Positions 57,418-64,000 of a DNA stretch of 64,000 bases are shown piece after piece. Position numbers and translations under genes: made by a program. Where the stretch lies: the NCBI RefSeq assembly GCF_001648555.1, contig NZ_LQXM01000029.1, positions 558,001 through 622,000 on the forward strand, read 5' to 3'. This DNA comes from Rossellomorea aquimaris TF-12 (GTDB lineage: Bacteria; Bacillota; Bacilli; Bacillales; Bacillaceae_B). Under the pieces are notes generated by a model. That model searched no databases, had not been told where the DNA came from, and saw nothing but the letters and a program-made list of their open reading frames with translations. The number at the start of each line of letters is the position of its first letter. The stretch's first letter is position 1.

Positions 57418-57512
57418 GAGTAACCTACAAGGAATCACTCTTATTCTACTCATCGCTTTCATCATTTCTTTAGCAATGAGCAAATCGAAAGTGATTCACA
57501 TCAAGGTTACTC
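57418..57512 (-). terminator. Large hairpin terminator after ftsY
   Basis: Minus-strand GAGTAACCT...GAATCACT pairs with AGTGATTC...AGGTTACTC (9 + 8 bp, small internal loops), enclosing about 50 bases, followed by TTTTTG. Confidence 0.75.
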
Positions 57513-57523
57513 CATCTATCATC

Positions 57524-58513
57524 TTATTCTTCTTCTCTGTCGACTAAATTCGAAAACAGACCATATACATACTTTTCTGCATCAAAGGGTTGAAGGTCAT
57601 CCATCTTCTCACCTAATCCAACAAATTTAACCGGTATTTCAAGTTCATTTCGGATCGCCAGGACAATTCCACCTTTGGCTGTACCGTCTAATTTGGTTAA
57701 CACAATACCAGATACATCGGTAGCGTCCTTGAAAGTCTTTGCTTGAATCATGGCATTTTGACCCGTTGTTGCGTCAAGAACAAGTAAAACCTCATGAGGG
57801 GCACCTGGTATTTCTCTCTCAATGACTCGCTTTACTTTTTCTAATTCTTTCATAAGATTTACTTTGTTTTGAAGTCGTCCAGCTGTATCACAAATAAGGA
57901 TATCTGCTTTTTTTGCTTTTGCTGATTGTACAGCATCATACATAACCGCAGCAGGATCACTTCCTGCTGCTTGTTTGATTACCGGTACTCCTACACGGTC
58001 ACCCCAAACCTCAAGCTGTTCAATTGCACCTGCACGAAACGTATCCCCTGCTGCTAAGACAACATTCTTACCTTCTTGCTTAAACATATGAGCAATTTTA
58101 CCGATGGTTGTTGTTTTTCCAACTCCGTTTACGCCTACAAATAGTAATACCGTTAATTGATCATTTTGAATGTTTAAGGTGCTGTCTTCTTGTTTATCTC
58201 CATTGTAAATCTCCACAAGTTTCTCAGAAATGACGGATTGAACATCTTCTGTATCCTGAATGTTGCGGCGTTTCACCTCAAGCTTTAATTCATCAATTAA
58301 TTGCATAACAGTATCGAAGCCAACATCGGCTCCAATTAAAATTTCTTCTAATTCTTCAAAGAATTCTTCATCTACTTTTCGATATCTGGCAACAAGGTCA
58401 TTTACCTTTGAGGAAAAATTATTCCTTGTTTTACTTAAACCATCTTTAAATTTTTCCGTTACATTATCACTTGATTGAGTGAATTTATCTTTAAGTTTTT
58501 TGAAAAAACTCAT
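57524..58513 (-). CDS. ftsY: SRP receptor GTPase FtsY
   Basis: Membrane-docking partner of Ffh. 329 residues (as B. subtilis): N domain, then G1 FVGVNGVGKTTTIGKIAHMF, AAGDTFRAGAIEQLEVW, DTAGRLQNKVNLM and TKLDGTAKGGIVLAI. It lacks the long acidic A domain of enteric FtsY, as is normal here. Operon rnc-smc-ftsY. Confidence 0.98.
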   Translation of the reverse strand: MSFFKKLKDKFTQSSDNVTEKFKDGLSKTRNNFSSKVNDLVARYRKVDEEFFEELEEILIGADVGFDTVMQLIDELKLEVKRRNIQDTEDVQSVISEKLVEIYNGDKQEDSTLNIQNDQLTVLLFVGVNGVGKTTTIGKIAHMFKQEGKNVVLAAGDTFRAGAIEQLEVWGDRVGVPVIKQAAGSDPAAVMYDAVQSAKAKKADILICDTAGRLQNKVNLMKELEKVKRVIEREIPGAPHEVLLVLDATTGQNAMIQAKTFKDATDVSGIVLTKLDGTAKGGIVLAIRNELEIPVKFVGLGEKMDDLQPFDAEKYVYGLFSNLVDREEE

Positions 58514-58530
58514 TTCTTACACCTCACTAG

Positions 58531-61500
58531 TTATGTTTCGAGTAATTCATGTGTTTCTTGTAGTCTTACGGATACTAATTTAGAGACACCAGACTCTTGC
58601 ATTGTAACGCCATACAGAACGTGAGCTTCTTCCATCGTTCCCTTTCTATGGGTAATGACAATAAACTGGGTATCATGACTGAATCTCTTCAAGTATTGGC
58701 TAAACCTCTGTACATTGGCTTCATCTAGTGCTGCTTCCACTTCATCAAGTATACAAAATGGAACAGGACGTATTTTCAAAATAGAGAAAAGCAGTGCGAT
58801 AGCAGTCAAAGCCCTTTCTCCACCAGACATCAGACCAAGGTTTTGCAATTTCTTTCCGGGTGGTTGGGCAACAATGTCGACACCTGTATGAAGTAAGTCT
58901 GAAGGGTCCGTTAATTTTAATTCAGCTCGTCCTCCACCAAACAGTGCTTTAAACACATCCTCAAATTCCAACTGAATGGCTGAGAAAGTCTGATCAAATC
59001 GTTTGATCATCTCTGTATCCATTTCATTGATAACTTGATATAGGGTGTCTTTGGCTTCTGTTAAATCTGTTTTTTGTTCTAATAAAAACTCATAACGTTC
59101 CTTTACTCTTTCGTATTCATCAATGGAACCAAGGTTAACCGTTCCTAATTCCTCTAGGGCTAACTTAACAAGTTTCACTTTCTTTCTCGCTTCTTCAACC
59201 TCTATTGAAAGAGGATAGTCTTCTTTCGCCGCTTCAAACGAAAGCATATATTCTTCTCTTAAATGGTTCAAGCGATTCTCAAGCTCTACATCAAGTCGGT
59301 TGATTTTCACTTCTTCATCTTTGAGAGCATTTGCCAGACCTTTATATTGCCGTTTCATTTCTTTAAGCTCTAGCTCTTCGCCTTCTACGCTACTTTGAAG
59401 ATTTAATCGCTCTTCTCTTCGCAATGAAATCAGTTTTGTTGTTTCAACCTTTTGTTTCCCACACTCTTCTGCTTTTATTCCTAATTGTGCTTCTCCTGAG
59501 AAGTTATCCTTCATCTCAGTTTGCAACCACTGTAAATCTTCTTCTAAGGTGCTTTTCTGTTTTTCAGTCTCTTGAATCGATTGGGAAACTCTTTCAACCT
59601 GTTGTCGACTATTCACTAGTTGCTCATTGCGAGCGGCCAGACTAGCTTTAATGTCACTAATATCGTCCGATAATGCATCCTTTGATGTTCTGTCACTATT
59701 CTTTTGTTCCGTTAATTCTTTGATTTTTATATCTAACTCTCTTATCTCTGTTTCAATATTTTTCAAAGAAGATTTTAAATCTTTAGAACGATTGTCATGC
59801 TTATTCCTCATAGAAGTAAAGTCTTTTTTTTCTAAATCATATAATGAAAGTCTTTCGTCCATATTTTTTTGTGATAATTCATTTTCCCTTCGCTGGGATT
59901 GTAAATCTTGTTCTTTCAGACGCAAACGCTCACCCGTTACTCTCATTTCTTCTAGCTTTTTTTCACGAAAGTTACTTTCTTCTTTTAACGATTTCACTTG
60001 TGACTGAAGCTGGTCTGTTTGAGTTTCCATTGAAGCGAGCTTTTCTTTCATTTCTTCCAGTTCACCTTTTCTAGAAAGAAGAGAGGTTTTTTTCTGTTTA
60101 ACAGTTCCTCCAGACATAGATCCACCTGGGTTTACTACATCTCCCTCAAGTGTGACAAGTCGAAAGCGATATTGAACTAGTCTTGCGATGTCATTTGCCC
60201 CTTTGAGGTCTTTAGTGATAATCACATTTCCTACTAAATTAGAAATAATCATTTGATAACGTGTATCATATTCGACAAGATCTGAACCTACCCCAACAAA
60301 AGATGGGTGTTCTTTAAGCACCTGCATTTGCCCAGCAGGTATAGATTTACCTTTCATCACGCTCATCGGAAGGAAGGTAGCTCGACCAAATTGATTTTTC
60401 TTTAAGTAGGCTATTGCTTTTCTTCCATCCTCTTCAGTTTCAACAACAATATGTTGCATGGAAGCAGCAAGAGCTGTTTCCATAGCCGTTTCGTATTGTT
60501 TTGGTACAGTAATTAATTCAGCAACAGCACCTTGAATACCGCTTAATTTACCGTCTCTTTCTTTTAAAACTTCTTTTACACCTTGGAAAAAACCTGTATA
60601 ATCATCTTCCATCTCTTCAAGCATTTCTTTACGGCTCTTCGCTTGTTGTAAATATTGAAATGCTTGATACAATGTTTTTTCCCTATTTTCATAATTCTTT
60701 TTTACCGAATCTAATTTTCGTTGTTCTTCACGATATAAGAAAAGGTGCTCATCTATTTTTTCTTTTTGACCATTTAATTCCTCAAGCAGTACTTTGTGAT
60801 TTTTTTGTAATTCAACTCTTTCTAGAACATATTTTTCATTTTCAGCTTCAAGGCGTCCACTTCGACTAGATTGTTGTTCTAGCTGTTGTTCTAGGTATTG
60901 TATCTCGTTTTTTGCAGTTGCTTGCTGATTCAGCTTCTCAATATAATCACTTTTTAAAGATTCAATAACGTCTTCAAGGTTCTCGTTGAAATGCTTTAAT
61001 TGATTCTGCTTCTTAATCAAGACATTTTTTAAGTCCTTAACTTCTTGATCGATTTTAGCGAATACCTCTGTTGCCTCTTGTTTTTCCGAAGACAGCTGTA
61101 TCAATCGACTTTTCAATTCATGTATGGATTGCTTTAGCTGAGATTCATTGGAAGAAGAATTTCTCTTTCTTTCGGCTAAAACCTGTTTTCTACCTTCTAA
61201 TTTTTCAAGCTCTTCACTGGTTGAGAGCAAAACCTCTTGGAGATCTGTAATGGACTCGTCCAATGCAGAAATCTTGTCTCGAGTTTGGGTGAGGGTAGCT
61301 TCCTTTTTTTGAATCCGGGAAGAGAGGGCTAATTCTTCCCTCCCATGCTCCTCAAACTCCTTACTTAAATTTTCCCATTCCTTATGTAAATCCTCAATAT
61401 CATGGACTGTTAAAGCCACTTCAAATTTTTCAAGCTCTTCTTTTTTCTCTAAATAATCCCTTGCCATTGAAGCTTGAATCTTTAAGGGCTCTACCTGTCC

Positions 61501-62097
61501 TTCTAGCTCATAGAGAATATCATTTACTCGATTTAAATTTTCTTGTGTTTCAAATAACTTATTTTCAGCTTTCTTTTTTCTCGTTTTGTATTTAAGAACT
61601 CCTGCAGCTTCTTCGAAAATAGTTCTTCTTTCTTCAGGCTTACTGTTAAGGATTTCTTCCACTTTTCCTTGACTGATAATAGAAAAAGCTTCTTTACCTA
61701 ACCCGGAATCCATAAATAATTCAATAATGTCTTTGAGACGACATGGTTGTTTGTTTAGTAAATATTCGCTATCTCCGGAGCGATACACTCTCCGAGTAAC
61801 ACTTATTTCACTATAATCAATTGGTAACGCTCCATCGTCATTGTCAAGAACAAGGGTTACCTCAGCAATGTTAAGTGCTTTTCTCGAGTCACTTCCAGCA
61901 AAGATAACATCCTCCATTTTCGCACCACGTAAACTTTTAGCAGACTGTTCTCCTAAAACCCAACGGATAGCGTCAATAATATTACTCTTTCCGCTTCCAT
62001 TTGGACCGACAACAGCCGTTACTCCAGGAACAAAGTCCACAGATATTCTTTCTGCAAAAGATTTAAACCCCATTACTTCCAGTTGTTTGAGGAACAT
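58531..62097 (-). CDS. smc: Chromosome partition protein SMC
   Basis: Condensin ATPase. Walker A VGPNGSGKSNIIDAIRW at 31-47; long coiled coils either side of a hinge at about 510-670 (GIQGAVAELITVPKQYETAM and VNPGGSMSGGTVKQKKTSLL); C-terminal head with signature LGLMSGGERALTAIALLFS and Walker B PFCILDEVEAALDEANVQRF. 1188 residues (B. subtilis 1186). Confidence 0.98.
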   Translation of the reverse strand: MFLKQLEVMGFKSFAERISVDFVPGVTAVVGPNGSGKSNIIDAIRWVLGEQSAKSLRGAKMEDVIFAGSDSRKALNIAEVTLVLDNDDGALPIDYSEISVTRRVYRSGDSEYLLNKQPCRLKDIIELFMDSGLGKEAFSIISQGKVEEILNSKPEERRTIFEEAAGVLKYKTRKKKAENKLFETQENLNRVNDILYELEGQVEPLKIQASMARDYLEKKEELEKFEVALTVHDIEDLHKEWENLSKEFEEHGREELALSSRIQKKEATLTQTRDKISALDESITDLQEVLLSTSEELEKLEGRKQVLAERKRNSSSNESQLKQSIHELKSRLIQLSSEKQEATEVFAKIDQEVKDLKNVLIKKQNQLKHFNENLEDVIESLKSDYIEKLNQQATAKNEIQYLEQQLEQQSSRSGRLEAENEKYVLERVELQKNHKVLLEELNGQKEKIDEHLFLYREEQRKLDSVKKNYENREKTLYQAFQYLQQAKSRKEMLEEMEDDYTGFFQGVKEVLKERDGKLSGIQGAVAELITVPKQYETAMETALAASMQHIVVETEEDGRKAIAYLKKNQFGRATFLPMSVMKGKSIPAGQMQVLKEHPSFVGVGSDLVEYDTRYQMIISNLVGNVIITKDLKGANDIARLVQYRFRLVTLEGDVVNPGGSMSGGTVKQKKTSLLSRKGELEEMKEKLASMETQTDQLQSQVKSLKEESNFREKKLEEMRVTGERLRLKEQDLQSQRRENELSQKNMDERLSLYDLEKKDFTSMRNKHDNRSKDLKSSLKNIETEIRELDIKIKELTEQKNSDRTSKDALSDDISDIKASLAARNEQLVNSRQQVERVSQSIQETEKQKSTLEEDLQWLQTEMKDNFSGEAQLGIKAEECGKQKVETTKLISLRREERLNLQSSVEGEELELKEMKRQYKGLANALKDEEVKINRLDVELENRLNHLREEYMLSFEAAKEDYPLSIEVEEARKKVKLVKLALEELGTVNLGSIDEYERVKERYEFLLEQKTDLTEAKDTLYQVINEMDTEMIKRFDQTFSAIQLEFEDVFKALFGGGRAELKLTDPSDLLHTGVDIVAQPPGKKLQNLGLMSGGERALTAIALLFSILKIRPVPFCILDEVEAALDEANVQRFSQYLKRFSHDTQFIVITHRKGTMEEAHVLYGVTMQESGVSKLVSVRLQETHELLET

Positions 62098-62111
62098 CTT
62101 CTTTCCCCCTA

Positions 62112-62855
62112 TTAAGCGTCTAGCTTCTGTTTTAACTTCTCAAGTGCTTTTTGTGCTGCCTGTTGTTCAGCCTCTTTCTTTGAACGGCCATTGCCAACAC
62201 CAAGTTCATCATTATTCAAACTTACTCGTGAAATAAATTGACGATTGTGAGCAGGTCCGCTCTCTTCTAAGATGCTGTATTCAATCATCCCTGCACTACC
62301 ACGTTGTACTAACTCTTGCAGCTGACTTTTATAATCCATCACATGAGAAAAAGCACCGACATTGATTTTTGGATAGACAACTTTTTCAAGAATTGAAACC
62401 ACAGTATCTAATCCCTGGTCAAGATATACTGCCCCTATAAAAGCCTCAAATACATCAGCTAATAGAGCCGGTCTTTCTCGCCCTCCTGTCATTTCTTCTC
62501 CTTTACCTAAAAGAATAAGTTCTCCAAATTTCATTTCAGTAGAAAACTTGACTAAGGAAGGTTCACATACAATAGCAGCTCTTAGCTTTGTTAATTCCCC
62601 TTCACTCATCATTGGATATTTTTTATAAAGGAATTGAGAAACCGTCAATTCTAATACAGCGTCTCCAAGAAATTCCAGGCGTTCGTTGTCTTCATATGGC
62701 TTTCGACGATGCTCATTCACATAAGATGAATGTGTAAAAGCTTGTTTTAATAATTTTTCTTCGTGAAAATGAATACCGATTTCATCTTGAAATCGTTTAA
62801 ACTTCAATTCATTTTTATGCTTGATTATTCCTTTGTTTTTACTCTGCTTACGCAT
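62112..62855 (-). CDS. rnc: Ribonuclease III
   Basis: Double-strand-specific endonuclease for rRNA and scRNA processing. The catalytic signature [14 protein letters not shown] is at 57-70, with [19 protein letters not shown] further on and a C-terminal dsRNA-binding domain ([12 protein letters not shown] ... [20 protein letters not shown]). Start at ATG 62853-62855 (247 residues), with GGTGGAG upstream; the GTG at 62865-62867 lies in that site. Confidence 0.97.
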   Translation of the reverse strand: MRKQSKNKGIIKHKNELKFKRFQDEIGIHFHEEKLLKQAFTHSSYVNEHRRKPYEDNERLEFLGDAVLELTVSQFLYKKYPMMSEGELTKLRAAIVCEPSLVKFSTEMKFGELILLGKGEEMTGGRERPALLADVFEAFIGAVYLDQGLDTVVSILEKVVYPKINVGAFSHVMDYKSQLQELVQRGSAGMIEYSILEESGPAHNRQFISRVSLNNDELGVGNGRSKKEAEQQAAQKALEKLKQKLDA

Positions 62856-62901
62856 AAGGCACTCCACCTTGCTCTATATGTTCTCAAATATTCACTTATC
62901 A

Positions 62902-62930
62902 AGTTTATGCTAAAAAAAACATTTACGCAA
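62902..62930 (-). promoter_or_regulatory. Possible promoter of rnc-smc-ftsY
   Basis: TTGCGT (62925-62930), 17 bases, TAAACT (62902-62907), about 45 bases ahead of rnc. Moderate match. Confidence 0.4.
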
Positions 62931-63030
62931 AAGTTTCTTTATAGGATTTATGAACTTCACATCTTATCTGTAAAACGTAATCATAACATAGATAAATAAA
63001 AACAAAACAATTGGCGTAATAACACAAATA

Positions 63031-63061
63031 AACTTGATAGAGATGAGATCTCTACCAAGTT
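63031..63061 (-). terminator. Terminator after acpP
   Basis: Minus-strand AACTTGGTAGAGA pairs with TCTCTATCAAGTT (one wobble), 5-base loop, followed by TATTTGTGTT. Confidence 0.75.
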
Positions 63062-63130
63062 TGTCATGTCTTGAATTAAAGTTTTATGATGAAAACTCAA
63101 TTCAAAAGAGCTTTGAATTCAGTCCAACGA

Positions 63131-63364
63131 TTAAGCGTTTGCTTTTATGTAGTTCACAGCATCACCTACTGTGCCGATTTTTTCAGCATCATCGTCAGAA
63201 ATCTCCATGTCAAATTCATCTTCAAGTTCCATTACTAGCTCAACTACATCAAGGGAGTCAGCACCTAAATCTTCTTTGAAAGAAGCTTCAAGCTTTACTT
63301 GAGATTCATCTACACCTAGACGATCAACAATAATTTTAGTTACACGATCTAAAACCTCTGCCAT
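63131..63364 (-). CDS. acpP: Acyl carrier protein
   Basis: Carries fatty-acyl chains on a phosphopantetheine attached to Ser37 in [14 protein letters not shown]. 77 residues, acidic, as in B. subtilis. Start at ATG 63362-63364, with GGGAGGTGA upstream; a GTG three codons earlier overlaps that site. Follows fabG, with its own likely promoter. Confidence 0.97.
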   Translation of the reverse strand: MAEVLDRVTKIIVDRLGVDESQVKLEASFKEDLGADSLDVVELVMELEDEFDMEISDDDAEKIGTVGDAVNYIKANA

Positions 63365-63386
63365 TTTTGTCACCTCCCCTCAAAGT

Positions 63387-63416
63387 ATTATAGTGCATTT
63401 TAGTCTGTTATGAAAA
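63387..63416 (-). promoter_or_regulatory. Probable promoter of acpP
   Basis: TTTTCA (63411-63416), 18 bases, a perfect TATAAT (63387-63392). It gives a very short leader before the ribosome binding site. Confidence 0.5.
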
Positions 63417-63423
63417 GACCTTA

Positions 63424-63448
63424 CCTAAAAAGGGTTGAAATTTTTAGG
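63424..63448 (-). terminator. Hairpin between fabG and acpP
   Basis: CCTAAAAA pairs with TTTTTAGG around a 9-base loop, just after the fabG stop. Weak terminator or processing site. Confidence 0.45.
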
Positions 63449-63460
63449 CCTTGTCCTTTA

Positions 63461-64000
63461 TTACATCACCATTCCTCCGTCTATATGAAGGGTTTGACCT
63501 GTCATATATGAGGAAGAATCAGAGGCAATAAATGTTACCACTTTTGCAATATCCTTTGGATCACCAAAACGATTTAGCGGTATTTGCTTAAGCATTTCAC
63601 TACGAACATCTTCAGGAAGTTGTTCTGTCATGTCTGTGGAAATAAATCCAGGGGCAATAGCATTAACTGTAATTCCACGTGGAGCCAGTTCCTTTGCGGT
63701 TGTTTTTGTTAAACCTATTACACCTGATTTAGCTGCTACATAATTGGCTTGTCCAGGGTTACCACTTACTCCAACGATAGAAGAGATGTTGATGATTCGT
63801 CCACCTCTTTGCTTCATCATTGGACGTGTTACGGCTTTTGTACAAAGGAATACTCCCTTTAAGTTAATGTTAATGACATCGTCCCATTCATTTTCCTTCA
63901 TTCTCATTAATAAATTATCTTTTGTTATGCCAGCATTATTAACTAGAATATCTACTGTACCAAACTGGGTAATGGTTTCTTTCACCATGTTTTGTACCGA
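63461..64000 (-). CDS. fabG: 3-oxoacyl-[ACP] reductase (C-terminal part; runs off the window)
   Basis: NADPH-dependent reductase of fatty-acid synthesis, SDR family. The 179 residues present include [35 protein letters not shown], the catalytic Ser in [12 protein letters not shown] with Tyr-x3-Lys in [11 protein letters not shown], and the end [15 protein letters not shown]. The open frame continues through 64000 (codons Ser-Val-Gln-Asn before Met 63988), so that Met is internal; the N-terminal Rossmann motif is outside the window. Confidence 0.96.
   Translation of the reverse strand, partial: SVQNMVKETITQFGTVDILVNNAGITKDNLLMRMKENEWDDVININLKGVFLCTKAVTRPMMKQRGGRIINISSIVGVSGNPGQANYVAAKSGVIGLTKTTAKELAPRGITVNAIAPGFISTDMTEQLPEDVRSEMLKQIPLNRFGDPKDIAKVVTFIASDSSSYMTGQTLHIDGGMVM

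Overview
The window is a conserved core segment of a low-GC Firmicutes chromosome. Gene order and protein sequences match the Bacillus subtilis rnc-smc-ftsY ... flgB-sigD ... rpsB-rasP region closely, so a member of the Bacillaceae is very likely. It is not B. subtilis itself: the hook protein is much longer, extra small genes interrupt the flagellar operon, and degenerate repeats sit between genes. The genus cannot be fixed without a database search. Essentially every gene is on the minus strand, so transcription runs from high to low coordinates. Many genes start with TTG or GTG, and starts were chosen from ribosome binding sites.

In transcription order: (1) 64000-61000, fatty-acid synthesis end (fabG partial, acpP) and rnc. 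(2) 62097-50131, smc, ftsY, ylxM-ffh, rpsP-khpA-ylqD-rimM-trmD, rplS with an L19-type leader, lepB, rbgA and rnhB: chromosome condensation, protein targeting and secretion, ribosome assembly. (3) 50116-48054, a pair of flagellar paralogues (FliK-like YlqG and FlhB-tail-like YlqH). (4) 47838-36861, sucC-sucD, dprA, topA, trmFO, and xerC-hslV-hslU-codY. (5) 36860-35599, a 1.26 kb non-coding gap with degenerate repeats and the fla/che promoter. (6) 35598-6917, the fla/che operon of about 29 kb, flgB to swrB: rod, MS ring, C ring, export gate and ATPase, hook, chemotaxis proteins, SigD. (7) 6761-1, rpsB-tsf, pyrH-frr, and uppS-cdsA-dxr-rasP: translation factors, undecaprenyl and phospholipid precursors, and a membrane protease.

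The most notable anomaly is in fliY, the C-ring/CheY-P phosphatase gene. It is split by a one-base frameshift at a run of seven G residues (22549-22555). Adding one G restores an uninterrupted protein of 398 residues ending in the FliN-like domain. This is either a sequencing or assembly error, a recent mutation that would abolish flagella, or a phase-variable or slippage-read switch. Other observations are a set of intergenic hairpins sharing a GACTG/CAGTC core, degenerate repeat copies near swrB and upstream of flgB, a swrD gene whose only visible Shine-Dalgarno sequence lies in a hairpin loop far from the start codon, and a promoter followed at once by a terminator-like hairpin below topA. 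No mobile element, prophage, CRISPR array, tRNA or rRNA gene was seen.
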